From positions 1-50,715 of the forward strand of contig RECM01000144.1 in NCBI GenBank assembly GCA_007694035.1: 50,715 nucleotides of DNA, read 5' to 3'. Shown piece after piece: positions 34,816 to 45,000 of this stretch. Source of the stretch: Balneolaceae bacterium (GTDB lineage Bacteria; Bacteroidota; Rhodothermia; Balneolales; Cyclonatronaceae). The position numbers and the translations under genes were made by a program. The notes below the pieces were generated by a model. That model was given only the letters and a program-made list of their open reading frames with translations. It made no database searches and was not told where the DNA came from. Position 1 is the first letter of the stretch. Every line of letters begins with the position of its first letter.

Positions 34816-37605
34816 CGCTGCCGCTATACCGTTGATGCTTGAGAAAAGGGAGTGCCGGAGTGCGTCGTCACCCTGGTGTCCCTTTTTTTTCCAGCGCCGC
34901 ATCAGCTCGATCTGTATCAGGTTGAGTACATCCGTATAGGGATTTCTCAGCCGGATCGATTTCTGAATAACCGGGTTGTTGTCGAGCAGCTCTTTCTGGC
35001 CATTTATGCTCAGTATGGCCTCCCTGGCCTTATTGAACTCTTCCGAAATGATTTCATGAAAGCCGGCTTCGCCCTCCATTCCGGCGTAAAATGCGGATAT
35101 GAGCAGGTGGCATCTCGCCAGCTCTCTCTGAGCATTGTCGAGAATAACCCGGAAGTACATCCAGTCGCTGTAAAGCTGTTTGAGGTTTGTCAGATTGTCG
35201 TCCGATTCATCTATCAGCGTTTTCAGGGCTGTTCCTATGCCGTACCATCCCGGCAGGTTGTACCGTACCTGTGTCCAGGCAAATACCCAGGGAATGGCCC
35301 TCAGGCTTTCAAAATCGACTTCCGAGCCCGATTTCCTTGAAACAGGACGGGAGGCAATAGGCAGACGGCTGATGTGTTCGATGGGCGTGATCCGGGTATA
35401 CCATTCCCAAAGGCCGGGTCTGTGTATAAGATCGCGGTAGGTCTGCATGGAGAGTGTGGCGATCCGCTCCATCATCTTAAAATGCTCGTCAGTAATCTCA
35501 TCACCGAGCGAACGGTTAGCCTCTGCCGCACTGGTCGATATCAGCATCGCGTTTACGATCTGTTCCAGGTGGCGTTTCGCAATGGCCGGCAGAGAGTACC
35601 GGAAGGAGATGATTTCGCCCTGCTCAGTGAAACGCATCCGGCCGTTATGGCAACTCTGCGGCAGCGACAGCACGGCCTGGTTGGCCCTTCCTCCGCCGCG
35701 GCCAACCGAACCGCCGCGGCCATGGAATAACCTGAAATCGACCTTGTGTTTGCTGCAAACTTCGGCCAGGTCGCGCTCTGCCTTGTGCAGGGCCCAGTTG
35801 GCCATCCAGTAGCCGCCATCCTTGTTACTGTCCGAATAACCCAGCATAATCTCCTGGAAACGCCCTCTGGCCTCAACCTGCTGTGAATAGACCGGATCGC
35901 TGAAGAGCTGCTCCATCAGTGCCCGGCTGTTTTCAAGATCCTCAATGGTTTCAAAAAGTGGTACGATGTCGACATGGCTTCGGAATTTTTCACCTTCAGG
36001 CACGACCAGTTCGGCCTCCTTGCCAATAAGCATAACTTCGAGCATGTCGCTTACATCGTGCGTCATACTGATGATGAGGCTGCCAATCGATCCGGGTTCG
36101 AGCTTCACCGCTTTCCTGGCAACCAGGAAACAATCAAGAATGGACCGTGATGATTCACTCAGCTTGGCATGTAGCCGTACCAGTGGCCGGGGATTGCGGA
36201 TTTCGCGGCGCAGCAGTTCGCAGCGCGCATCCTCGCTCAGCTTTTTATAGCTCTTTACAACACCGCTCAGCCTGAAAAGCTCGTCTACGGTATCCTCAAA
36301 GACGGCACTGTGCTGGCGTATGTCGAGGGCGGCGAGGCTGAAACCAAAGGTTTCTGCCCGTATCCGCAGATGCCGGAGCATGCCGTTTTCGGTTAGTGAT
36401 TCAAAGCCTGATTCGGCCAGGCACTCATTGATCAGCTTAATATCGCGGATAAACTTTTCGGCGGTGTAGGTAGTCTGAACGTCACTCTCCGATTTGCTGA
36501 TCAGCCCGGTATCGAATTCAGGAATGAGTTTCAGCTTTTCGATCATCAGCCCCAGCTTGATGCGGTATGGCTCGTTCTCGTGCTGACGTTCGGTTTTATC
36601 GGTAAGCGTAACCATGGTGCGGTCATTCTCGATCGAACGATAGAGTTTGTCGGGAATCGTTGTCTGTTTCTTCGATATACTGAGCTCACTGCGCAGTTCC
36701 TGCAGATCGTTGCGGTACAAATCGATGGTGGCTTCCCTTTGCATGTTCAGGGTTGAACGGGTAACCTCGGCGGTAACGGAGGGATTGCCGTCGCGGTCGC
36801 CCCCGATCCAGGAACGGTACCGCAGAATTATGGGCAAATCGGTCGTTTGGCCGTAGTACGCATCAAGTGATTTGTTGATGTCGTCGTAGATGCGGGGTAC
36901 CACTTTCCAGATGGAGTTGGAGAAAAAATAGAGCCCGTTTCTCACCTCGTCGGGCACGGTAATCTTTGCCGAGCGCACATCATCGGTGTTCAATAGCAGT
37001 ATCACATTGTCGTAAATGCTTTTGATCAGGCGATCGGTCTCGTCGGGCGTAGGGTTGTGGATGGCCAGTTTGTACAGGCTGAAAGCGATCCTTTTCTGCA
37101 GGCTGAGCACGGTTCGGCGCCTGGCTTCGGTAGGATGGGCTGTAAGCGTTGGCTGTATGTCGATCCTGCGGATTATCGCGACGGCTTCATCAAACCCGAG
37201 CCCCAGTTTTTTCATCCCGGCTATGGCATCGGCAATGGATTCAGCCCGCGGATTTTCGTGGGAAGATGAGTGTTCACGTTCCCGGTTGATGCGCACAATC
37301 TCTTCCTGTTCCGCCTTGTTAACCAGGTGGAAAAAGGAGGTATAGGCCCTTAAAAGCCAGTCTATCTCCGTATCCGACAGCCCTGAGATCGTATCAAGAA
37401 CCATCTTCCGGGTTTTATCGCCATCGGCCTTGTAGGCGTTCTTGCACCGTGATCGCAGGTCTTCAACAATATTGAATATTTCTTCGCCGGCCTGTTCGCG
37501 TATGGCGTGCCCTACAAGCTCGCCTAAAAGATTTACATTTTTGCTCAGGGGTTCGGAGATACCTTCACCTTCCGCCTCAATACTGAGGCCTTTCCACTTA
37601 ATCAT
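34798..37605 (-). CDS. ppc: Phosphoenolpyruvate carboxylase
   Basis: A 935-aa enzyme that adds bicarbonate to PEP to give oxaloacetate, refilling the TCA cycle. The catalytic His is H157 in PTLTAHPTEARRR. GYSDSNKDGGYWMANWALHKAE and FHGRGGSVGRGGG are the second and third signature regions. The C-terminus AAMQSTG corresponds to the conserved QNTG tail that enters the active site, with Ser replacing Asn. The length is normal for bacterial PEPC (E. coli 883), with a slightly longer N-terminus. The ATG is at 37605. It is transcribed alone; the next minus-strand gene upstream starts beyond the gap at 37606-37983. Confidence 0.98.
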   Translation of the reverse strand: MIKWKGLSIEAEGEGISEPLSKNVNLLGELVGHAIREQAGEEIFNIVEDLRSRCKNAYKADGDKTRKMVLDTISGLSDTEIDWLLRAYTSFFHLVNKAEQEEIVRINREREHSSSHENPRAESIADAIAGMKKLGLGFDEAVAIIRRIDIQPTLTAHPTEARRRTVLSLQKRIAFSLYKLAIHNPTPDETDRLIKSIYDNVILLLNTDDVRSAKITVPDEVRNGLYFFSNSIWKVVPRIYDDINKSLDAYYGQTTDLPIILRYRSWIGGDRDGNPSVTAEVTRSTLNMQREATIDLYRNDLQELRSELSISKKQTTIPDKLYRSIENDRTMVTLTDKTERQHENEPYRIKLGLMIEKLKLIPEFDTGLISKSESDVQTTYTAEKFIRDIKLINECLAESGFESLTENGMLRHLRIRAETFGFSLAALDIRQHSAVFEDTVDELFRLSGVVKSYKKLSEDARCELLRREIRNPRPLVRLHAKLSESSRSILDCFLVARKAVKLEPGSIGSLIISMTHDVSDMLEVMLIGKEAELVVPEGEKFRSHVDIVPLFETIEDLENSRALMEQLFSDPVYSQQVEARGRFQEIMLGYSDSNKDGGYWMANWALHKAERDLAEVCSKHKVDFRLFHGRGGSVGRGGGRANQAVLSLPQSCHNGRMRFTEQGEIISFRYSLPAIAKRHLEQIVNAMLISTSAAEANRSLGDEITDEHFKMMERIATLSMQTYRDLIHRPGLWEWYTRITPIEHISRLPIASRPVSRKSGSEVDFESLRAIPWVFAWTQVRYNLPGWYGIGTALKTLIDESDDNLTNLKQLYSDWMYFRVILDNAQRELARCHLLISAFYAGMEGEAGFHEIISEEFNKAREAILSINGQKELLDNNPVIQKSIRLRNPYTDVLNLIQIELMRRWKKKGHQGDDALRHSLFSSINGIAAAMQSTG

Positions 37606-37696
37606 CGCGTTTTGTTATTGGTTTTGCCGAATACATGTAATACAGATGCTTTATGTTAAGCAGTTGAACCGAATAAACCCAAAGAATTATGTGTGG

Positions 37697-37860
37697 AGAC
37701 GCAAGACATGAGACGCAAGACACAAGACACAAGACGCAAGACGCGAGGCAAGGCTTAAGCCTCGCCTCAGAGAGTGTTCAGAGTGCCCCCGAGTATGCCA
37801 GTTTTACTTTTGCCTTTTGCTTTTTGCCTTTTCGCCGCCTTTTCGCCGCTTTTTTCTTTG
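37697..37860. repeat. Purine-rich repeat R3, third site
   Basis: The left part is about five tandem ~10-base steps of the type ACGCAAGACACAAGACGCAA (37697-37752). The right part is the complementary sense of the R3 words (CTTTTGCCTTTTGCTTTTTG, CCTTTTCGCCGCC). It is the bulk of the 378-base gap upstream of ppc. The remainder (37860-37983) is leader of the DUF4405 gene with no clear element. Confidence 0.7.
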
Positions 37861-37983
37861 TGACTCTGCCAAAAAACTATTCTGCTTTTGTACGTCTAAT
37901 AAGTGAGGGCAATAATCACGGTTACCCTTTCAGGTCGCTTTCGTGAAAACGGTTCTTAAAAGCATTGAAAAGAGATAAATACA

Positions 37984-38274
37984 ATGAGCAGATATAATCC
38001 AAAAATTTACTTCAGGGGTGTAATCGGGCTGTTGATGCTGATCATCTGGTCAGCCGTACTGACCACAGGAATCTTAATGTGGCTTGCTCCACACGGGCAG
38101 GGAAGGGGCAGTGAACCATTTCTGTTCAACCTGACCCGGCACGACTGGGGCGATTTACACCTGTATCTGGCCCTCACGGCGGTGGTTATTACAATAATCC
38201 ATGTGGTAGCAGACTGGAAAATATTTGTCAGCAGCCTGAAACACATGGTCCGTTCGCATCAGGGGGCCGGATAG
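37984..38274 (+). CDS. DUF4405 small membrane protein
   Basis: A 96-aa protein with two membrane helices (about 12-34 and 58-80). The histidines H53 and H59 in TRHDWGDLHLYLAL and H73 in IIHVVADWKIF fit the DUF4405 pattern (H-x-W-x2-L-H ... H-x3-D-W). They resemble haem-ligand spacing in small cytochrome b-like proteins, so a haem or electron-transfer role is possible but not shown. It is convergent with the AbgT transporter gene, and the two coding ends overlap by 16 bases. Confidence 0.82.
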   Translation: MSRYNPKIYFRGVIGLLMLIIWSAVLTTGILMWLAPHGQGRGSEPFLFNLTRHDWGDLHLYLALTAVVITIIHVVADWKIFVSSLKHMVRSHQGAG

Positions 38275-39803
38275 ACATAGTTTGACTGAAGTCCAAGCGG
38301 AATTCCGAGGGCCCAGTATGCCAGCAGGAAGAGGGTCCAGACAACCAGCAGGCCGAAGAAATAGGGCAACATCATGGATACAAGTGTGCCAATACCCGTT
38401 TTCTTGACGTAGCGCTGACAGAATACCACCACGAGTGGAAAATAGGGCAGAAGCGGTGTGATGATGTTGGAAACAGAATCGCCGACACGGTAGGCTGCCT
38501 GCGTCAGGTCGGGAGAAATGCCGTTCTGCATGAGCATGGGAACGAAAATGGGGCTTATCAACGCCCACTTGGCTGATGCCGATCCCACAAGCAGGTTCAC
38601 CACTGCAGTTAACAAAACAATTCCGACAATGGTCATTGCCGACGGCATGGCTAGTGCCTCCAGGAAATTGGCACCCTTAAGCGCAATGAGTGCCCCAATG
38701 TTCGATTTGGCAAACGCGTCGATGAACAGGGCACAGAAAAATGCCATAACAACGTAATACGACATCCCCGCCATCGCCTTGCTCATACTGGCGATTACCT
38801 CCTTGGAGTTGGTAAATGTTCTTGACATGTACCCGTATATAACCCCGGGCAGCCAGAACAGCAGAAATATAAGTGGCACGATCGACTGCATCAGCGGTGC
38901 GTCGAAGGCCGTAATTTCACCAACCGGTGATCTCATGGCTGAATCTCCGGGGATAGTCCACAGAATCAATGCGACGATTCCTGCAAGCATTACAAATGTT
39001 GCGGTAAAGAAGGCCCGTTTTTCCCTGGAAGACAACTCTTCCATTTTGGGCTCATCCTCGATTACATCATCCACCGGGGTCTGCTTAAGCCTTGGTTCAA
39101 CCACCTTGTCGGTGAGATACCATCCAACTGCTACCACAACGATGCTCGACAGACTCGTGAAAAACCAGTTATTCAGAGGGTTGAGCAGCACGGAAGGATC
39201 CAGGATTTGTGCGGCCGACTGTGTAAAGCCCTGAAGCAATGGGTCAATACCGGAGGGGATGAAATTGGCACTGAAACCACCTGAAACCCCGGCGAACGCT
39301 GCTGCGATACCAGCCAGGGGATGCCTGCCTGCGGCATAGAAAATCACGCCTCCAAGCGGAATAACCAGTACGTATCCTGCATCGGCAGCCGTGTGGCTCA
39401 CTATGGCAACCAGAATGAGCATGGGTGTAAGGAAAAGCTTGGGGGTAAAGCTCAGAACATATTTCAGCCCTGCGTTGATGTAGCCGGAGTGTTCGGCCAC
39501 ACCAACACCCAGCATGGCCACCAGCACGATGCCGAGTGGTGCAAATGTGATAAATACACGCACCATATTGGCCAGGAATGAGGCAAATTGAGGGCCGGTT
39601 AGCAGGTTCTGTACACGGAGGTCTTCGCCGGTACGCGGGTCTATCTCGGTAAAGGAAATGGGTGCGAGAATTGCCGATATCACCCATACAGCCAGCATCA
39701 GTATTAAAAACAGTACAGCCGGATCAGGCAGCTTGTTTCCCGCCCATTCAATGGTATCCAGGAACCGGTTCAGCATGCTTTTTTTGTTGTTTTCTTCACT
39801 CAT
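38259..39803 (-). CDS. abgT: AbgT-family transporter
   Basis: A 514-aa integral membrane protein with about 11-13 hydrophobic segments. It matches AbgT over its full length: IEWAGNKLPDPAVLFLILM at the N-terminus, HSGYINAGLKYVLSFTPKLF, AAAFAGVSGGFSANFIPSGIDPLLQGFT, VNLLVGSASAKWALISPIFVPMLMQNGISPDLTQAAYRVGDSVSNIITPLLPYFPL near the C-terminus. E. coli AbgT imports p-aminobenzoyl-glutamate; other members export sulphonamide-like compounds, so the direction is not certain. A hairpin-rich leader with an intrinsic terminator lies upstream (39933-39969). It is divergent from an arginase-family gene. Confidence 0.95.
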   Translation of the reverse strand: MSEENNKKSMLNRFLDTIEWAGNKLPDPAVLFLILMLAVWVISAILAPISFTEIDPRTGEDLRVQNLLTGPQFASFLANMVRVFITFAPLGIVLVAMLGVGVAEHSGYINAGLKYVLSFTPKLFLTPMLILVAIVSHTAADAGYVLVIPLGGVIFYAAGRHPLAGIAAAFAGVSGGFSANFIPSGIDPLLQGFTQSAAQILDPSVLLNPLNNWFFTSLSSIVVVAVGWYLTDKVVEPRLKQTPVDDVIEDEPKMEELSSREKRAFFTATFVMLAGIVALILWTIPGDSAMRSPVGEITAFDAPLMQSIVPLIFLLFWLPGVIYGYMSRTFTNSKEVIASMSKAMAGMSYYVVMAFFCALFIDAFAKSNIGALIALKGANFLEALAMPSAMTIVGIVLLTAVVNLLVGSASAKWALISPIFVPMLMQNGISPDLTQAAYRVGDSVSNIITPLLPYFPLVVVFCQRYVKKTGIGTLVSMMLPYFFGLLVVWTLFLLAYWALGIPLGLQSNYVYPAP

Positions 39804-39932
39804 GAGTTCAATTTTTTTTCAAAGGTGGATAACCCGGTATCGTCCGGCAAAAGAGCAGTCGAGAAATACCAAAAATTAAACCCTGATGCAAGCTTGATCA
39901 GCAAAAGATTACCGTTTGGCCAGTAAGATTTA

Positions 39933-39969
39933 TAAAAAAAGCCCTGGCAGCTGTCAGGCCGTCAGGGCT
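39933..39969 (-). terminator. Orphan intrinsic terminator in the abgT leader
   Basis: Read on the minus strand, AGCCCTG / CAGGGCT arms (39969-39963 and 39946-39940) are followed by seven T residues (39939-39933). No minus-strand gene lies between it and the divergent gene at 40248, and it precedes the abgT ATG by about 130 bases, so it may be conditional. The loop contains further complementary bases (GGCCTGACAG...). Confidence 0.8.
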
Positions 39970-40247
39970 GTTACGATTCGGGATTGATAGAGAATATTGT
40001 GATTGCGGATGGCCTTCAGGCCGGAGAACCATACCGGAATGGATGCCGGCCACACCTTGTGGCGCCTGTGTAATAATGGTGTGTTGCAAACACCTGTGTG
40101 TGTTTGTTGTTGCATTGCAAACACAGTAGCTCGTGATGTTGCATTCCAAACATACGTTTTCGATGTTATGGGGATATTATTGAAATGTTAAGAAACTGAC
40201 ACATCGTCCGGGCAGCAGCCGGGCCGGTAAACCCAACCAGTAAACAA
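39970..40247 (-). other. Structured leader or intergenic region upstream of abgT
   Basis: No gene is supported in this 278-base part of the gap between abgT and the divergent HutG-like gene. It contains a GGCCT-tc-AGGCC hairpin (40011-40022), CCGG-rich pairing at 40035-40065, and a repeated CATTGCAAACAC-type word: TTGCAAACAC (40084), TTGCATTGCAAACAC (40110) and TTGCATTCCAAACAT (40139). The middle region can pair as GTGTTTG/CAAACAC. With the downstream terminator it has the build of a cis-acting regulator. No known riboswitch class was recognised by eye. Confidence 0.4.
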
Positions 40248-41207
40248 ATGTCACGATTAAAAATGGCCGACTATGGCCTCTCAAACCCTGAAATAACAAT
40301 ACCTGTTACCACCGATGACGATCCCCGCTGTGGTCATTTTATTTCCCGGGGCCTTGGCAGGATCAAAAAAGGGGATCCCGTACTCATCGGTTTCTGCTGC
40401 GATGAGGGGGTACGCCGCAATAACGGCAGGCCCGGCGCGGCTCAAGCACCTGAACTGATCAGGAATGCTTTTTACAGGTTAACCCCCGATCCTCTCAGAT
40501 TTTATGCATTTACACACTGGCTTAAACGAACACACGACGCCGGCAATATTCATGCCGGCAGTAACATGGAGCAGGCACAGGAGCAGCTGGGCCGTCTGGT
40601 CGGTGATCTGCTGACGGCAGGCGCCTGCCCGATCGTGATTGGAGGGGGGCATGAGACCACGATGGGCCATTTTCTTGGCTATGTGCATGCCGGGAAAGAG
40701 GTCACTATACTGAATATTGATGCGCATCCCGACGTTCGGGAAAACAGGGATGGAAAAGGGCATTCAGGATCGGTGTTCCGCCAGGCGCTGGAACATGAAA
40801 GCGGCCTGTGTGCCGGGTACCGTGTGGCTGGCCTGCAGCCGCAAGCGATAGCCAAAAGCCATCTCGATTTTCTGAAAAGCCGCAACGCGATGATCAGATA
40901 TGCCTATGCCCTGAATAAGGAAGCCCTTGATACCCTTCTCGAAGATTCTGGTACCGACATGCTGATGAGTATGGATATGGATGCAGTCGATTCCGCTTTC
41001 GCCCCGGGTGTGAGCGCCCCGTCGTCATCCGGCCTTTCGCAGTCGATATGGCTGCACAGCGCCTGGTCGGCCGGCCTGAACAGGAAAATCCGCTCGTTCG
41101 ACCTGGTGGAGGTTAACCCCGAATACGATATTGATAACCGGACCGTCCGTCTTGCGGCGCTAACCATATGGCAGTTTATCAGGGGCCGGGCGGAGGGGAC
41201 TGAGTAG
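40248..41207 (+). CDS. hutG: Arginase-family hydrolase, formimidoylglutamase-like
   Basis: A 319-aa ureohydrolase. The two-manganese site is complete: H135 in GGGHETTMGH, D158, H160 and D162 in NIDAHPDVR, and D243 and D245 in SMDMDAVDS. The early PVLIGFCCDEGVRRNNGRPGAAQAP and the HSGSVFRQ loop fit formimidoylglutamase (HutG), which cleaves N-formimidoyl-glutamate to glutamate and formamide in histidine breakdown. Agmatinase or guanidino-acid hydrolases are alternatives. No other hut gene is in the window. It is divergent from abgT. The ATG is at 40248. Confidence 0.8.
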   Translation: MSRLKMADYGLSNPEITIPVTTDDDPRCGHFISRGLGRIKKGDPVLIGFCCDEGVRRNNGRPGAAQAPELIRNAFYRLTPDPLRFYAFTHWLKRTHDAGNIHAGSNMEQAQEQLGRLVGDLLTAGACPIVIGGGHETTMGHFLGYVHAGKEVTILNIDAHPDVRENRDGKGHSGSVFRQALEHESGLCAGYRVAGLQPQAIAKSHLDFLKSRNAMIRYAYALNKEALDTLLEDSGTDMLMSMDMDAVDSAFAPGVSAPSSSGLSQSIWLHSAWSAGLNRKIRSFDLVEVNPEYDIDNRTVRLAALTIWQFIRGRAEGTE

Positions 41208-41236
41208 GTGTGGGGTGTGAGATGTGAGACTTTATG

Positions 41237-41325
41237 CAAAAGGCAAAAAGCAAAAGGCAGAAGTGAGTAGGGAGTAGGGAGTAGGGAGTAGTGAGTAGTG
41301 AGTAGGGAATAGGGGGAAGGGGGAA
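41237..41325. repeat. Purine-rich repeat R3 with GAGTAGG tandem tail
   Basis: Starts with AAAAGGCAAAAAGCAAAAGG then CAGAAGTGAGTAGG, and continues as about six 7-8-base GAGTAGG/GAGTAGT steps and GAATAGGGGGAAGGGGGAAG. It separates the convergent HutG-like and polyphosphate glucokinase genes. Confidence 0.75.
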
Positions 41326-41333
41326 GATCTGAT

Positions 41334-42086
41334 TCAGGCGGGTATTTTATTGTGTTGATCTTCGGCGCAAAGGGCGGCTCCGACTATTCCCGCATTGTTT
41401 AGAAATCTGGCCGGAACAAGAGGTGTTTTGATGTTGATGTAGGGAAAGGTTTTGTCTGCTTTTTTGCTGAGGCTCCCACTGATGATGAACAGGTCGGGGT
41501 GAAAAAGCTTTTCATAGGTAGTAAGCACCAGTTCAAGCCGTTTTACCCATTTGCTGCGCTTCAATCCCTCTTCAATTCGTGTTCTTTCGGATGCCCTGAC
41601 ATGTGCGCTGATGCCGTTGATTTCGATATGCCCAAGTTCGGTATTGGGTACAAGTACACCGTTCATGAAGAGGGCCGATCCGATACCGGTGCCTATTGTA
41701 AGCACGAAAACCAGGCCGTCGTGATTCCTGCCCTCACCAAACCGGATTTCGGCAATCCCGGCGGCATCGGCATCATTTACCACGGTAACCGGGCAACCGG
41801 TAATCTCTTCAAACAGTGTTGAAGCATCGGCATCAAGCCAGGAAGGATCGATATTATAGGTGCTCATTACCACACCGTTCCGCACCGGCTCCGGCAGGGC
41901 AACCCCTATGGGCCCGCTCCAGTTGAAATGTTTAACCACCTCATGAATCCTCGCCAGGATCTTGTGAGGTGACGTATCGTCAGGGGCCGGAATCCTGTAG
42001 CGATCTGAAATCAGGTTGCCGGTTGATGTTTCAACCAGGCTCGCTTTGATTCCGGTACCACCTATGTCAATTCCCAGAATTACCAT
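41334..42086 (-). CDS. ppgK: Polyphosphate glucokinase-like ROK kinase
   Basis: A 250-aa ASKHA-fold sugar kinase. The N-terminal phosphate loop is DIGGTGIKASLVE (7-19); VVNDADAAGIAEIRFGEG holds the catalytic Asp; VLTIGTGIGSALFMNG is the second phosphate loop; ELGHIEINGI follows. The pattern and length match polyphosphate-dependent glucokinases, which phosphorylate glucose with polyphosphate or ATP. The ROK zinc motif (CxCGxxGC) is absent, as expected for PpgK. The ATG at 42086 starts seven bases after the secA stop on the same strand; a longer frame into secA is not real. It is likely co-transcribed with secA. Confidence 0.9.
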   Translation of the reverse strand: MVILGIDIGGTGIKASLVETSTGNLISDRYRIPAPDDTSPHKILARIHEVVKHFNWSGPIGVALPEPVRNGVVMSTYNIDPSWLDADASTLFEEITGCPVTVVNDADAAGIAEIRFGEGRNHDGLVFVLTIGTGIGSALFMNGVLVPNTELGHIEINGISAHVRASERTRIEEGLKRSKWVKRLELVLTTYEKLFHPDLFIISGSLSKKADKTFPYINIKTPLVPARFLNNAGIVGAALCAEDQHNKIPA

Positions 42087-42093
42087 TGTGAAA

Positions 42094-45000
42094 TCAGGTA
42101 ACTGCCGATCCGACTTTTTCGCAGTGTTTAAGCCCTTTGGCACCGCAGCAATGCTTGAATTTCTTGCCCGGGTCGAGCGGGCACGGGTCGTTGCGGCCGA
42201 GTTTCGGGCCGATAACAACCGGCTGTTGTTTCGGGGCGTCCTCGCCACGGTTGGCCTGCGTGCCACCGTTTGCACCACGGAAACCCATATTCGTTGATTC
42301 GGCATGCTGTTCTTTCATGCGGCGGGTGTCGTAGCGCGCCCGGCGCTGATCGGGTACGGCCTTGCGGATCTGGCCCTGATCTGTACCTTCGGGCATGGAC
42401 TTCCATATCATGGAGAGCGTTTCCACGTTCACTTCTATCATCAGCTCACCGAAAGCATTGAAAGCCTCCCGTTTGAACTCAATCAGTGGATCTTTTTGGC
42501 CGAAAGCCCTCAGCCCGATACCCTCTTTGAGCGAGTCGAGTTCCCTGAGGTGTTCCATCCATTTTTCGTCGATCACACCAAGTACCGCAGAACGCTCAAG
42601 CGCCCTTATGAATTCGCGGCCTTTTGTTTTAAGTGCTTTTTCCACATTTATGACCACACCAACCCTGCGCTGCCCGTCGGTAAAGATGGCCTGAACATTG
42701 TCGGGCAGTGCGGGGCTACTATCCCTTAGCTGCTCAAGTGCTTTGTAGAAGGGTTCGGCCAACCGCGCTTCCTTGTTCCGGTAGGCTTCGATAGCCTTTT
42801 CAAACATCAGGTCGATCACCCCGTCTTCACGCCGGTTCGACCAGTCGTCCCGGTCAATTTCTACGTTCACAGCCAGCATCCGCAGCATTTTTTGCTGGAT
42901 GCTCTCAAATTCACCAAGACCGTAGTGCTCTTCAACAATCTGGGTAACCAGATCCTCGAGCATGTCCATGATATCGTTGGTCAGTTTGTCGCCCTCAAGG
43001 GCGTGCCGGCGGCGTTTGTACACCACGTTCCGCTGGTTGTTGAGCACATCGTCAAACTCGAGCTGGCGCTTTCTGATGCTGAAGTTGTTCTGCTCCACTT
43101 TCGACTGTGCACGCTCCAGCGATTTGGTTACCCACGGGTGCTGAATAACCTCGCCTTCGCCGAGCTTGAGCCGCTCGAGCACGTTCGATATCCGGTCGCC
43201 AAACAACGCCATCAGATCATCTTCGATAGAAACAAAGAACTGGCTTTCGCCGGGATCGCCCTGGCGTCCGGCCCGGCCCCTGAGCTGAAGGTCAATCCGG
43301 CGCGATTCGTGCCTTTCGGATCCCAGTATGGCGAGACCGCCGAGGCCGATTACCTCTTCGCCCAGCTTGATGTCGGTACCACGGCCGGCCATGTTGGTCG
43401 CAATGGTAACGGCAGCTTTCTGGCCTGCTTCCGCCACAATCTGGCTTTCGCTGGCGTGCTGCTTGGCATTGAGCACGTTGTGCTTCACGCCCGACCGCTT
43501 AAGCATGCGGCTCAGCGTTTCAGAAACCTCCACGCTGGTGGTACCGACCAGAACCGGCTGACCTTTTTCATGATACTCCCGGATTTTGTCGAGAATGGCA
43601 TTGAATTTCTCGCGCTTGGTACGGAACACAAGATCGTCGCGGTCGTCGCGGGCAATGGGCCGGTTGGTCGGAATTTCGATGACCTCGAGCTTGTAGATCT
43701 CGAAAAACTCCGCCTCTTCCGTAACAGCTGTACCGGTCATACCCGCAAGCTTGTGGTACATCCTGAAATAATTCTGAAGGGTTACGGTAGCGTAGGTCTG
43801 GGTGGCGGCCTCAACTTTCACATTCTCTTTGGCCTCGATCGCCTGATGGAGCCCGTCGGAATAACGGCGGCCGGGCAATACACGTCCGGTATGCTCATCA
43901 ACGATCATCACTTTGCCGTCCTGCACGATGTATTCGTCGTCGCGTTCGAACAGCGTATACGATTTGAGAAGCTGGTTTACGGTATGGATCCGTTCGCTGC
44001 GCTCGGCAAACAGGCGGTACAGCTCGGCCATTTTGTCGTTGCGCTCTTTGCGAAGATCTTCTTTCAGCTCGGCAATTTTCTTTTCCTGGTATTCACGGCT
44101 CCAGGTTTCATTGGCCAGAATTTCTTCGTTGCTCTCTTTTTCGCGCCGGGCTATCTCCTCTTCCAGGTTGGAGGTCTCCAGCCCCAGGTCGGGAATTACG
44201 AAGAACTCCTTGTCTTCCTGGTCGCCGGTAATCAGATCCCGGCCCATGTCGGTCATCTCGATCGTGTTCTGCTTCAGGTTCACCGCGTAGTACATGGCCT
44301 CATCCACAACGGGCATATTGCGGGCGTTGTCCTGAAGGTAGAAGTACTCGGTCTGCTGCATCAGTTTCTGATTGGAGGGCTCCTGAAGCATTTTCTGCAG
44401 CTTTTTGCTTTTAGGAAAGCCGCGCTGGGCCCGGAGCAGGGCAAGGCCGGCGGTTTCTTCATCCCCGTTTTTAAGTGCTTCTTCGGCCTCGTTCAGGAAT
44501 TTGGCAATCAGGCGTTTCTGGGCTTCCACAAGGGTGTTTACCCTCGGCTTGTATTCACCATACTTCTGGGACTGATTATCCTGTGGTACCGGACCTGAAA
44601 TAATGAGCGGAGTACGGGCCTCGTCAATAAGTACGGAATCGACCTCATCAATTATGGTATAGTGATGGTGGCGCTGCACGAGCTGGTTCGGATCGAAAAC
44701 CATGTTGTCGCGAAGGTAGTCGAAGCCGAATTCATTGTTGGTGCCATAGGTTACGTCGGCACGGTAGGCTTTGCGCCGCTCTTCGGAGTTGGGCTGGTAG
44801 CGGTCGATGCAGTCGACCGTAAGGCCGTGGAAATTGAAAATCGGTTCGTTCCACTCGGCATCCCTCTGGGCCAGGTAGGTGTTAACGGTTACCATATGAA
44901 CACCACGGCCAACCAGGGCGTTGAGATAGGTCGGGAAGATGGCGACAAGGGTTTTACCTTCACCGGTCTTCATCTCGGCGATTTTACCCGTGTGCAGCAC

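Noticed and set aside
39898-40149. 83-aa minus-strand ORF in the abgT leader
   Set aside because: The intrinsic terminator lies inside it and no domain or SD is visible; the region is better explained as a leader.
42087-42305. N-terminal extension of the polyphosphate glucokinase
   Set aside because: It overlaps the secA C-terminus in another frame; the kinase fold starts at 42086.
42892-44598. 568-aa ORF antisense to secA
   Set aside because: It lies wholly inside the unmistakable secA gene and mirrors its codon bias; composition is His/Val/Gly-rich without any domain.
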